Source: Oscillospiraceae bacterium
Lineage (GTDB): Bacteria; Bacillota; Clostridia; Oscillospirales; Ruminococcaceae
Assembly: GCA_003512525.1 (NCBI GenBank)
Contig: DOQG01000021.1
Location: 1 to 24,504 of the forward strand
Direction of reading: 5' to 3'
DNA: 24,504 bases
The translations under genes and the position numbers were made by a program. Positions within the stretch are counted from its first letter, which is position 1. Each line of letters begins with the position of its first letter. The notes beneath the pieces were generated by a model. It ran no database searches, was not told the DNA's origin, and saw nothing but the letters and a program-made list of their open reading frames with translations. Below are positions 7,181-14,918 of the stretch, piece after piece.

Positions 7181-7657
7181 ATGGCTTTTTGCAACAAATG
7201 TGGAAATCAGCTCCCCGACGGAGCAAACAACTGCCCTAAATGCGGTGCGCCTGTAGGCGGCACTCAGCAGAATGCTCAGGGTTTTGTAAACAATATGATG
7301 AATACAGCTGACTCAACAGCACAGTTTGATCCTCAGGATATATACGCCAACAAGGGTATGTCGGTGCTTGCGTACATATGGATACTCTTCCTTGTTCCGT
7401 TGCTTGCTTGCCCTAACTCAAGGTTTGCACGTTTCCACGCAAATCAGGGTCTTGTGCTCTTCCTGTTCGGCATAGCTGTTTCGCTGGCAACATTCATCAT
7501 CTCTATAATTCCTGTTGTAGGTTGGATCTTAGGACCTATCATCGGTTTTGTAGCTTCTGTCTTTGAACTGATACTTATGATCATGGGTATCATAAATGCC
7601 GCTCAGGGTCAGGCTAAGGAGCTTCCTCTTATCGGTAAGATCATACTGCTCAAGTAA
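7181..7657 (+). CDS. Zinc-ribbon membrane protein with DUF4870-like (Tic20-like) domain
   Basis: A 158-residue protein. Residues 4-21 are a zinc ribbon (CNKC-x10-CPKC, C4, C7, C18, C21). A polar linker runs to about 57. Three hydrophobic segments follow at about 60-76, 90-110 and 113-140. The sequence RFARFHANQG before the second helix is typical of the DUF4870 group of small membrane proteins, whose function is not established. No signal peptide is present, so the ribbon should be cytoplasmic. GGAGG lies nine bases before the ATG. It is the only clear plus-strand gene and has its own strong promoter and tandem terminators, so it is monocistronic. It converges with the gene at 7756-8034. Confidence 0.85.
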   Translation: MAFCNKCGNQLPDGANNCPKCGAPVGGTQQNAQGFVNNMMNTADSTAQFDPQDIYANKGMSVLAYIWILFLVPLLACPNSRFARFHANQGLVLFLFGIAVSLATFIISIIPVVGWILGPIIGFVASVFELILMIMGIINAAQGQAKELPLIGKIILLK

Positions 7658-7676
7658 TTGATAATAACGAGAACAC

Positions 7677-7708
7677 AAATACCCTGTGCAACAAGCACGG
7701 GGTATTTT
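7677..7708 (+). terminator. Intrinsic terminator after the zinc-ribbon protein gene
   Basis: A long stem pairs AATACCCTGTGC (ending 7689) with GCACGGGGTATT (from 7695) around the loop AACAA, with one G-T wobble, and runs into TTTT. It starts 20 bases after the stop codon. Confidence 0.85.
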
Positions 7709-7714
7709 ACTGCA

Positions 7715-7757
7715 AAAAATCAACTCCGCTGTACTAAGTACAACGGAGTTGATTTTT
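7715..7757. terminator. Bidirectional intrinsic terminator between convergent genes
   Basis: AAAAATCAACTCCG (7715-7728) is the exact complement of CGGAGTTGATTTTT (7744-7757). After one mismatch the stem continues as TGTAC/GTACA around a TAA loop. A-runs and T-runs on opposite sides make it a terminator on both strands. Its right arm includes two bases of the stop codon (7756-7758) of the minus-strand gene, so that transcript ends within a few bases of its coding region. Confidence 0.9.
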
Positions 7758-8034
7758 AGTTATTCTTTGAAAGCCATATACTTGCAACATCAAGCGCTTC
7801 GTAAAGGCTGCCTCTTTCACTGGTCTTTGCGATTATCTCTGTAGCGGGAACAGTAGGGTCTGTGCTCATCAGCTGTACCCTTGTCTTGTCCGCTATTTCA
7901 AGATCCTTGACCTTGTGCGTGGATAATACGGTCAGCATTGCAACGTACTTATCTGACATATTGCCATAATAGATAGTGTTGTCTTTCCTTACAAGAGGAA
8001 GACCTTTGTAGGTGAAAAATTCCTGCTCTGTCAT
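7756..8034 (-). CDS. Small conserved protein of unknown function
   Basis: A 92-residue soluble protein starting MTEQEFFTYKGLPLVRKDN. I chose the ATG at 8034 because GGAGG lies five bases upstream. The frame stays open to 8109, but that extension crosses the ribosome binding site and does not look coding. Visible features are a beta-rich N-terminal half (IYYGNMSDKYVAML) and a C-terminal helix (SLYEALDVASIWL). Similar short proteins with this GNMSDKYV-type core occur in Clostridia, to my recollection, but I know no function. It is the last gene of the Gld-like ABC operon or a separate unit: the gap to the DUF4340 gene is 107 bases and contains an inverted repeat (8066-8118). Its stop codon lies in the bidirectional terminator. 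Confidence 0.75.
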   Translation of the reverse strand: MTEQEFFTYKGLPLVRKDNTIYYGNMSDKYVAMLTVLSTHKVKDLEIADKTRVQLMSTDPTVPATEIIAKTSERGSLYEALDVASIWLSKNN

Positions 8035-8065
8035 AATAACCTCCGCCGTTGCACTAACGGTCATT

Positions 8066-8118
8066 ATGTGACGGACAGATCCCGTGCAAAATTTAAGATC
8101 CGCCCCCATTCGTCACAT
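8066..8118. repeat. Inverted repeat ATGTGACG / CGTCACAT upstream of the small protein gene
   Basis: Perfect 8-bp arms at 8066-8073 and 8111-8118 are separated by 37 bases, in the gap between the DUF4340 gene and the small gene. It may be a split operator or a long-range RNA stem. I see no clear promoter hexamers beside it. Confidence 0.35.
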
Positions 8119-8141
8119 ACCAATAATAATGCCCTATGGCA

Positions 8142-9620
8142 TCAGAACTCTGAAACTATTTCTCCGCCTGTGAGAAGCGCATTCAGATTTTCAAGAAGTC
8201 TTGTTGCATATATCTGCCTTACCTTGTAACGTACATCGCCGTTTACAACTATAATGCAGGTTCTGTCGCTTTCGCTGGAGTAGAACTCAACTGCATCGTT
8301 TTCCTTGCCCTCTTCGCGGTGATCATATGTGATACCGGCTATGAACTTGTTGTCATCAGTCAGATCATCAAGATATATCTGCTCTGCATATGCCGACAGC
8401 AGATACTGATAGAACGACTTGAACTTAGCCGCATCAACTTCCTTGCCGTCATAGCTGAAGCTTGCGTTGTCTGCATCTCCGACGATCTTGAAGTCATAAG
8501 CCTTGCGGTCGCTGTCATAGATAGTAACGCCGTCAAGATAATAGATATAAGGCGTTAAGAAAAGCTTATAGAGTATGCTCTCCGGTGTTACCGTCAGCCA
8601 TGGCAGATCATCGGGCGAGAACACATAAATCGCATCCTTGTCCGACAGCATACCGTAATATCCGGTAATAGTCTTTATCTCTTCGCCGGTTTCTTCATTC
8701 TTTGTAACATTGTATACCGCCGAGCCTATCGAAAGCTTCGTGACCGTATCCTCGTTGCTTACAATTGTGACAGTGCAGTCCGGATCATCAAGACCCGCCT
8801 GCTTCTTCTGTTCATCTGTGGGAGAAACCGCGAACACATCGGACGCGGAAATTCCGTACAGACCGTAAACCACCTTCTGGTCAAGCTCATCATCGGCAAG
8901 TATGCCGTTGTGGCTTGACATTGCATATGCCACATAGGTAGACGAAAACTCTTTTTCTTTTTCCTCGGGTAGCTTGTCAAGAACTATATCCTTTTCAAGA
9001 TCCTTTCGCTCAACACGCACTCTGTTTACCGTATCGTTTTTCGAGTCGTAAGACGCAACAAGCGTTGACTTGTTGACATAGGACAGCTTATCGTTCATAG
9101 CAAAGCTCACGCCTGAATTTGATACAAGATATACCGTATTGCTCTTGTCTGTCTTTACATACCACGAGTTTTCACCCTCGTACTTGATGCCGACAAGACA
9201 GGTTACATCATCAGCCTTATTATCCTTGAATGTCATCTTTATCGTGGCTGTAGGCTTGTCAAAGCCGTATTTTGCAAGATCCGTTGCGTTTTCCTCAACT
9301 ACCTGCTTTGCGCTCATGCCCCCGGCGCTGCTCATAGCGTTTGAATACGAACTGCTGTTTGCAAGCGCCTCCGGGATCGAATCAATGCCCCATTTTTCCT
9401 TACCTAAACGATTTATCGTATATTCTCCGCTCTCATTTGTTACAGTGAGCGTTGAAATATCATCGGTTTCGTAATCGGTGATGCTGACCGATGTATCGCT
9501 TGACGTATCAGAATCGGCAGTATCATCCTTCGGCTGGGTCAGCACCAATGCGAGCGTTGCCGCACCGAGTACCGCCAGACCGATCACCGAACCGAGTATT
9601 ATTTTTGTATTTTTCTTCAT
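8142..9620 (-). CDS. DUF4340 membrane-anchored protein of a Gld-like ABC system
   Basis: A 492-residue protein with one N-terminal membrane helix (about 6-28, after MKKNTK) and a large extracytoplasmic part that begins with an Asp/Ser/Thr-rich linker (about 30-50). The body has repeated strand-rich segments such as LTVTNESGEYTINRLGKEKWGID, characteristic of DUF4340. There is no lipobox cysteine, so it is an anchor rather than a lipoprotein. The start is supported by AAAGG nine bases upstream. The GldG-like gene ends 14 bases before it. DUF4340 genes are regularly found after ATPase-permease-GldG cassettes in many phyla. The function is unknown; I infer an outside component of the same transporter complex. 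Confidence 0.85.
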   Translation of the reverse strand: MKKNTKIILGSVIGLAVLGAATLALVLTQPKDDTADSDTSSDTSVSITDYETDDISTLTVTNESGEYTINRLGKEKWGIDSIPEALANSSSYSNAMSSAGGMSAKQVVEENATDLAKYGFDKPTATIKMTFKDNKADDVTCLVGIKYEGENSWYVKTDKSNTVYLVSNSGVSFAMNDKLSYVNKSTLVASYDSKNDTVNRVRVERKDLEKDIVLDKLPEEKEKEFSSTYVAYAMSSHNGILADDELDQKVVYGLYGISASDVFAVSPTDEQKKQAGLDDPDCTVTIVSNEDTVTKLSIGSAVYNVTKNEETGEEIKTITGYYGMLSDKDAIYVFSPDDLPWLTVTPESILYKLFLTPYIYYLDGVTIYDSDRKAYDFKIVGDADNASFSYDGKEVDAAKFKSFYQYLLSAYAEQIYLDDLTDDNKFIAGITYDHREEGKENDAVEFYSSESDRTCIIVVNGDVRYKVRQIYATRLLENLNALLTGGEIVSEF

Positions 9621-9634
9621 TGCTGACCTTTCGC

Positions 9635-11251
9635 TTACCTATGCAGACGTCTTACCCAGATGATTATGCCGAATACTATCAGAAGTACAGGCAGAACAAT
9701 TACAAATCCTACAACAAGACCGTTCTTCTGAGCGTCTGTTATCTCAAATGTAGATGTATTATAAGACTTGGGAGTGAGTGTTATTCCCTCTTCCTTGTTA
9801 CAGCTGACATTAAAGATGTTCATGATAAGCTGTGAGTTGTTTACAGACGCTGTCTGTAAGAATGAGCTGTTGAGAAATTCCATACCGCCTATTGCCACTA
9901 TACGGCTTGAGAACGGTGTTGTACCCTCAAATCTTGTCTTTACAGCCTGCATGATAACAGAATACTGTGTTCTTTTTGCGTCACTTTCGGGTGTCCAGTT
10001 GTCGCCGCTGTCCTGAGGCTTGATAACCGCGCCATCGTATGTTTTGAGGAGCGACTGGATAGAAATATTACCGTTACCGCTCTGATTCTCCCACTTTGAT
10101 GTTACAGCACTCATATTATAGCCGTGAACAGGCGAATTGTTTGTGAATTTGCTGAAATCGGTATCCGGCACAGACAGCACCTGATATGTGTTCATACCGC
10201 TGTATGTGTAATTCTCATCTGTCTGATAGGTAATTCCCTTTTCGACCTTTAAGCCCCACTGGTCAAGCAGACCGTCAAGGTTCGGTGACTCGCCGAGCTT
10301 GGGATTGCTTACATATACCAAATTCTTTCCGAAATTGCCGCTGTTGTCAAGCCATGTATCAAGCTTGCTGATATCGGCAACCGAGTAGTCCTTATCAGGT
10401 CCGAACATAAATACAAAATCGTAGTCCTCGCTTATCTTGTCGGTAAGCGTAATGTTCACCGATTCGATAACGTAGCTGTTTGTCTTGAGCAGATTCTGTA
10501 AAACAGTGTTCTCTGTTTCTCCGTAGCCCGTTAAAACCGCAACCTTTACAGGATCTGTATCGGTAACGTTCATAATAGCGGATACTACAGCCTGCTCTGC
10601 GTTGGCTTCAACCTTTTCGGGCTGTTTTACTCCGTAATAGTTAAGATATTGTTGATTATAGGTTATGCTGAGGAAGTCCTCATATGTCAGAACCTTTACA
10701 CGCTTTGTGTTCTTACTCTCGACCATAATTTCGTTTGAGGTTATGGTTTCTGTGTAGTTAGCTATAAAGCCGGGGTTTGATACTACATCGATATACTGTA
10801 ATGTGATATTTGAATTTGCCGCGGCGATCTTCTTTAATATCTCATTTGTCTGGTAGTAGTATGAACTTCCGCCCGTGAAAGCGGATTCCTCGCTTGTCAC
10901 CGTAATTGTGACCTCGTCGGTTATCGTTTTGATATAATCAACCGTTGACTGCTCAATGCTGTAAAGGCCTGAGTCCGTAAGGTCTGCGGCGGGCATAAAT
11001 CTGTCGCCGAGCAGTGTAATTATTACATTTACAAGTACGACCGCAACTATAAATATAACTGTAAAGAGTATCGACAGTCCGCCGTACTTTAGCTTCTTGT
11101 TTTTAAAAGGATTTTTTCGCGGCTTCTTTGCGCTGTCGCTTTTAGCGGGAGCTGACTCTTTAGTGTTTTCCTGCTTTTCCGCCGCTGTTTCGTTTATTGT
11201 TTCTGCCGCTGTTTCCTTTGCGTTTTCAGCCGCATCGTTAATTTTACTCAT
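9635..11251 (-). CDS. GldG-type ABC transporter auxiliary protein
   Basis: A 538-residue protein. Residues 1-55 are cytoplasmic, Ala/Glu/Lys-rich and probably disordered. A membrane helix lies at about 56-82. A large external domain (about 85-505) follows the GldG/ABC_transp_aux pattern: a short LTDSGLYSIEQSTVDYIK motif after the helix, then VTITVTSEES and a segment with VAVLTGYGETEN. A second membrane helix (about 512-532) ends in a short basic tail. In Bacteroidetes, GldG partners GldA and GldF in gliding and secretion. Here there is no other gliding gene, so only membership of the transporter is inferred. AAAGGAG lies about ten bases before the ATG. It is 28 bases after the permease gene and 14 before the DUF4340 gene, so it is clearly in the operon. 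Confidence 0.88.
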   Translation of the reverse strand: MSKINDAAENAKETAAETINETAAEKQENTKESAPAKSDSAKKPRKNPFKNKKLKYGGLSILFTVIFIVAVVLVNVIITLLGDRFMPAADLTDSGLYSIEQSTVDYIKTITDEVTITVTSEESAFTGGSSYYYQTNEILKKIAAANSNITLQYIDVVSNPGFIANYTETITSNEIMVESKNTKRVKVLTYEDFLSITYNQQYLNYYGVKQPEKVEANAEQAVVSAIMNVTDTDPVKVAVLTGYGETENTVLQNLLKTNSYVIESVNITLTDKISEDYDFVFMFGPDKDYSVADISKLDTWLDNSGNFGKNLVYVSNPKLGESPNLDGLLDQWGLKVEKGITYQTDENYTYSGMNTYQVLSVPDTDFSKFTNNSPVHGYNMSAVTSKWENQSGNGNISIQSLLKTYDGAVIKPQDSGDNWTPESDAKRTQYSVIMQAVKTRFEGTTPFSSRIVAIGGMEFLNSSFLQTASVNNSQLIMNIFNVSCNKEEGITLTPKSYNTSTFEITDAQKNGLVVGFVIVLPVLLIVFGIIIWVRRLHR

Positions 11252-11279
11252 GCGTTTTCTCCTTTGTCGTAGTCAATGC

Positions 11280-11984
11280 TTATGCCCAGCGGCGCTTTTC
11301 AAGCACTCTTACAGTCAAGAACAGGAAGATGAAGATAACACTTATGAAGAATATCAGGCTTGAAAGACTGAATATTCCGTTGGTTATCTGTGAGTATCTT
11401 GAATATACGGAGATACTTGAAAGTACATCCCGGAAAAATCCTGAGGGGAGTGCGCTTGTCAGTGTGTTCATAAGCAGTATCATCAGGTTGATGAAGAAGC
11501 CGCCTATAGCCGCGATCATCTGATTTTCCGTAAGCGATGACACGAACAGTCCGATAGAAACAAATATACCGCCCAGGAGTAAAAGTCCTACCGTGTTGCC
11601 CCATATCGGGAGCCATGATACAGTTGCAAAGGTCGACATTACAAAGCCGTAGACCGGCATTACTGCAACGCCGATAGCAAATATAGCATATGCGGCAAGG
11701 AACTTGCCCATAACTATTGATAAAAGACTTACAGGCGCAGTCAGCGTCAGCTGATCGGTCTTCTGTTTCTTATCCTCCGAAAGCAGACGCATAGTCAGCA
11801 GAGGAACAAATATCATAAGCACCATAAACATCATCAGGAATACGCTTGATATATCCGTAGAGCCTACAGACAGTGCGAATATATAGAAGAACAGTCCCGA
11901 AAATGCATAGAATATAGCCAGGAACACATAGCCCAGCGGCGATGTGAAATATGCTCTCAGTTCTCTTTTGAATATTGCAAACAT
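11280..11984 (-). CDS. ABC-2 type permease (GldF/NosY-like)
   Basis: A 234-residue integral membrane protein with six hydrophobic segments at about 17-40, 47-67, 93-116, 129-150, 155-176 and 205-226. It begins with MFAIFKRELRAYFTSPLGYV, the amphipathic start typical of ABC-2 permeases. The cytoplasmic loop TMRLLSEDKKQKTDQLTLTAP (64-84) is the GldF-like motif that contacts the ATPase. It is 19 bases after the ATPase gene, with GGAAAGGCGG upstream of the ATG. With the ATPase it should form the core transporter. Substrate unknown. Confidence 0.9.
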   Translation of the reverse strand: MFAIFKRELRAYFTSPLGYVFLAIFYAFSGLFFYIFALSVGSTDISSVFLMMFMVLMIFVPLLTMRLLSEDKKQKTDQLTLTAPVSLLSIVMGKFLAAYAIFAIGVAVMPVYGFVMSTFATVSWLPIWGNTVGLLLLGGIFVSIGLFVSSLTENQMIAAIGGFFINLMILLMNTLTSALPSGFFRDVLSSISVYSRYSQITNGIFSLSSLIFFISVIFIFLFLTVRVLEKRRWA

Positions 11985-12003
11985 TCTTATTCCGCCTTTC
12001 CGA

Positions 12004-12987
12004 TCACTTTGTAAGCTTCAGCTTGTCAACGCTGTCTGCCACATTGCCGTAAATATCGCCCGTAGTGATCTTAAGGAACACTTCTTCAAGCGTAAGCTCG
12101 CTCGACTTCATCATAAGCAGAGCGTAATTTCTTGACGCAAGGCGCTTTGAAACCTCACGGCGGATATCCGTACCGGGCTTTGCATTGAGGAAGTACTCAC
12201 TTACACCCTCTTCAACATTCTCCCTGTTGACGAACACCTCGTCCATGCCGGGAATAGTCGAAAGCAGCTTCTTTACATCGGCAGGAGCACCCTCACAGCG
12301 GATAACCAGTTTGTGGTCAGCCGACATATTTCTCGCAAGGTTGTCTGCACTGTCGTTTGCAACGACCTTACCTCTGTTGATGATAACTATCTTGTCGCAT
12401 ACCGCCTGGATCTCGGGGAGTATGTGGCTTGAAAGAATGACTGTGTGGTTCTTGCCGAGCTTCTTTATCAGCGCTCTTATCTCGATTATCTGCTTAGGGT
12501 CAAGACCGACCGTAGGCTCATCGAGGATAAGTACAGGCGGATTGCCCACAAGTGCCTGTGCAAGACCTACACGCTGCTTGTAGCCCTTTGACAGGTTCTT
12601 GATAACACGATCCTTTACATCGGTTATCTTTACAAGGTTGCATATCTCCTTGAGATGTGAGTTTATCGGAAGCTTGCACTTTTTAAGTCCGTAAACGAAC
12701 TTTAAGTATTCCATTACCGTCATATCAAGATATAACGGAGGCTGCTCCGGAAGATATCCTATCATTTGTTTTGCTTTTACAGGCTCTTCAAGAATGTCTA
12801 TACCGTTTATTTTTGCCTCGCCCTTTGTTGAGGAAAGATAACCGGTAAGGATATTCATCGTAGTTGATTTTCCAGCACCGTTAGGACCGAGAAATCCCAG
12901 TATCTCGCTTTCCTCAGCGGTAAAGGAAACATTGCTGACTGCCGTTTTAGAGCCGTAACGCTTAGTCAGATTTTTTACTTCGATCAT
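12004..12987 (-). CDS. ABC transporter ATPase (GldA/CcmA-like)
   Basis: A 327-residue ATPase subunit. I place the start at the ATG ending at 12987 (MIEVKNLTKRYG), eight bases after AAGGAG. The frame stays open 17 codons further, to 13038, but that passes through the ribosome binding site and leader. Walker A GPNGAGKST is at 34-42, the signature LSKGYKQR begins at 132 (an LSxGxxQR variant common in this group), Walker B LILDEPTVGLDP has D156 and E157, and the switch histidine is H188. A C-terminal extension of about 100 residues (from about 225) is seen in related ATPases. It is the first gene of the ATPase-permease-GldG-DUF4340 set, with its own candidate promoter and operator. The function in energising the permease is certain; the substrate is not known. 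Confidence 0.92.
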   Translation of the reverse strand: MIEVKNLTKRYGSKTAVSNVSFTAEESEILGFLGPNGAGKSTTMNILTGYLSSTKGEAKINGIDILEEPVKAKQMIGYLPEQPPLYLDMTVMEYLKFVYGLKKCKLPINSHLKEICNLVKITDVKDRVIKNLSKGYKQRVGLAQALVGNPPVLILDEPTVGLDPKQIIEIRALIKKLGKNHTVILSSHILPEIQAVCDKIVIINRGKVVANDSADNLARNMSADHKLVIRCEGAPADVKKLLSTIPGMDEVFVNRENVEEGVSEYFLNAKPGTDIRREVSKRLASRNYALLMMKSSELTLEEVFLKITTGDIYGNVADSVDKLKLTK

Positions 12988-13015
12988 TTGCTGCTCCTTC
13001 AAGTGAAGTATTAAG

Positions 13016-13034
13016 GCAGAGAAATACCCTCTGC
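13016..13034 (-). other. Leader hairpin of the Gld-like operon
   Basis: GCAGAG and CTCTGC arms enclose a seven-base loop in the short leader, between the candidate -10 element and the ATPase ribosome binding site. No U tract follows. Confidence 0.35.
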
Positions 13035-13047
13035 GCATATCTGTTAT

Positions 13048-13074
13048 ATTATAAATTGTACAGGTGAAACCTGT
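13048..13074 (-). promoter_or_regulatory. Candidate promoter -10 with palindromic operator for the Gld-like operon
   Basis: A perfect palindrome, ACAGGT-GAA-ACCTGT (13060-13074), lies immediately upstream of a perfect minus-strand TATAAT (13053-13048). I find no good -35 hexamer at the right distance, which fits an activator-dependent or repressed promoter. It is located between ribF (stop at 13092) and the ATPase gene. Confidence 0.45.
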
Positions 13075-13091
13075 GTGACAGTACGGTGTAA

Positions 13092-13982
13092 TTATTGCTT
13101 CGCCGTTATTTTGTCCTTATCAAGCTGATTTTTAAGCTCGTCCACGCTTTCAAACCGTCTTTCCGGACGGATAAAATCAAGCAACGATACACGCAGTGTC
13201 CTGCCGTAAAGGTCGCCGTCATAGTCCATTATATGTGTTTCGGCAAGGGGACTGTTCTTATATCCGACAGTAGGCTTTACGCCTACATTTGTAACGGACG
13301 GCATAACTCTGCCGTCAAGATATGTCACACTCTTATACACACCGAACCTCGGCATAACTATGTTATCGGGAAACAGCTGGTTTATCGTGGGGCTTCCTAT
13401 GGTTCTGCCTATGCGGTTGCCCTCTATAACTTTGCCCTCTATAGAAAAATCGTATCCGAGGAGCTTATTTGCCTTTGCTATTTCTCCCGATTTTATCAGA
13501 TTTTTGATCGCCGTTGAATGTACCACACAACCGTCAAGACTGAACGGCGGTATAATAACGACTTCGATGCCGTACTCACGGCACATTTCCTTAAGCTCGT
13601 CCGCGTTGCTTCCGCCGCCTGCTCCGAGTCTGAAATCAAATCCGCACACAACAACCTTTGCGTTCATTATACTAACGAGTATTTTCTCAATAAAATCCCG
13701 TGCAGTATAATTACATACCGAGTTGAAATCGGGCGAATAGATATATTTGACACCCGCTTCGGCAAGCTTTTCAAGCTTCATTTCGTTTGTAAGCAGATTT
13801 TCTATCTTTTCCCGTTTCGGCAGTGCGGTATCGCTGTGGAACGTGAACATTGCGGGGGAAAGTCCGTCATGCCTGAAGCATTCCTCCACGACCTTCATAT
13901 GCCCCAGATGCAGACCGTCAAAAAAACCGAGCGCTGTCGCTGTCGGCGGGATAGGTATTATATTTTTGGTAATGTCAATCAA
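13092..13982 (-). CDS. ribF: Bifunctional riboflavin kinase / FAD synthetase
   Basis: A 296-residue cytosolic enzyme that phosphorylates riboflavin to FMN and adenylates FMN to FAD. The N-terminal FAD synthetase domain has GFFDGLHLGH (19-28), GFDFRLGAGG (114-123) and the HSTAIKNLIKSGEI region (155-168). The C-terminal flavokinase domain has GRTIGSPTIN (192-201), the PTxN motif that binds Mg-ATP, here PTIN instead of the common PTAN. The first codon is TTG (13982-13980), eight bases after GGAGG; no better start is nearby. It is the last gene of the rimP-to-ribF operon, 36 bases after truB. The truB-ribF order is the usual bacterial arrangement. Confidence 0.93.
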   Translation of the reverse strand: MIDITKNIIPIPPTATALGFFDGLHLGHMKVVEECFRHDGLSPAMFTFHSDTALPKREKIENLLTNEMKLEKLAEAGVKYIYSPDFNSVCNYTARDFIEKILVSIMNAKVVVCGFDFRLGAGGGSNADELKEMCREYGIEVVIIPPFSLDGCVVHSTAIKNLIKSGEIAKANKLLGYDFSIEGKVIEGNRIGRTIGSPTINQLFPDNIVMPRFGVYKSVTYLDGRVMPSVTNVGVKPTVGYKNSPLAETHIMDYDGDLYGRTLRVSLLDFIRPERRFESVDELKNQLDKDKITAKQ

Positions 13983-14018
13983 GAATAAACCTCCGTGTCC
14001 CGCATTACATGGGAAAAT

Positions 14019-14918
14019 TTAAGATAATATATTGAGATAGACGCTTTTTAGTCCGTTTTCCTCGTTCACCTTTGCAACGCCTACGAACACATCTCCGTGC
14101 TTAAGGCGCAGAAAAGTCCCCTGCGGGTATGAAATATCCATTCTTCCGCAGTCAAGTATCATGCCGTTCATAAACAGCTTTTTCTGTTTGTCGTCAAGCT
14201 GTACCTCGTCATAGCATGAGAACACCCGCTCGGTAGGCAATACAAGCTTCGCTGTATCCTCCGGCGGTATATTGCGCAGAGCCTCGATATCGTGGCAGTC
14301 ATCAAGCGTAAAGCCCGCCGCCATAGTACGGCACAGCGAGGTCATTATTGCACCCGTGCCAAGCTTCTTTCCGATATCACTTATGATTGTACGGATATAT
14401 GTGCCCTTTGAACAATGTATATCAAGAATGCCTGTCCGTTTTTCGGTGTCATAATCCGACAATCCTATCGAATAGACAGTGACCGGACGCGCGGCGCGCT
14501 CTATCTCTATGCCCTGCCTTGCAAGGTCATAAAGTCGCTTGCCGTTCACCTTGACCGCCGAATACATAGGCGGTGTCTGCATGATATCGCCCTGCATCGA
14601 CTTTACCGCCTCGGTCATTTCCGAAAGTATCACCGTCTTGTTATTCTCTGTAAGCACCTTGCCCCATACATCTTCGGTATCGGTCGTTATGCCGAGCCTG
14701 AATGCTGCACGGTATTTCTTGTCGCTTACAGGGTTTAAGTCCGCAGTTTTTGCCGCTCTGCCGATATATATCGGTAAAACGCCCGTTGCCATTGGGTCAA
14801 GCGTTCCGCCGTGCCCGATCTTTCTTGTTCCTGCGGCTCTTCTCATAATCGCCACAACGTCAAACGAAGTGAAATCCTGCGGCTTGTTTATACATATAAC
14901 GCCGTTTATCTCATTCAT
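14019..14918 (-). CDS. truB: tRNA pseudouridine(55) synthase
   Basis: A 299-residue enzyme that isomerises U55 in the T-loop of most tRNAs. The catalytic motif GHGGTLDPMATGVLPI starts at residue 35, with catalytic D41. Other TruB landmarks are KKYRAAFRLG and the segments MQTPPMYSAVKVNGKRLYDLAR and CSKGTYIRTIISDIG. The C-terminal part (about 230-299) is PUA-like. The ATG (14918-14916) overlaps the end of the nrnA gene by eight bases (ATGAATGA), pointing to translational coupling. Confidence 0.95.
   Translation of the reverse strand: MNEINGVICINKPQDFTSFDVVAIMRRAAGTRKIGHGGTLDPMATGVLPIYIGRAAKTADLNPVSDKKYRAAFRLGITTDTEDVWGKVLTENNKTVILSEMTEAVKSMQGDIMQTPPMYSAVKVNGKRLYDLARQGIEIERAARPVTVYSIGLSDYDTEKRTGILDIHCSKGTYIRTIISDIGKKLGTGAIMTSLCRTMAAGFTLDDCHDIEALRNIPPEDTAKLVLPTERVFSCYDEVQLDDKQKKLFMNGMILDCGRMDISYPQGTFLRLKHGDVFVGVAKVNEENGLKSVYLNILS

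Noticed and set aside
8035..8109. N-terminal extension of the small protein gene to 8109
   Set aside because: The extension covers the GGAGG site that serves the ATG at 8034 and has no ribosome binding site of its own.
12988..13038. N-terminal extension of the ABC ATPase to 13038
   Set aside because: It passes through the ribosome binding site of the internal ATG; the family starts at MIEVKNLTKRYG.
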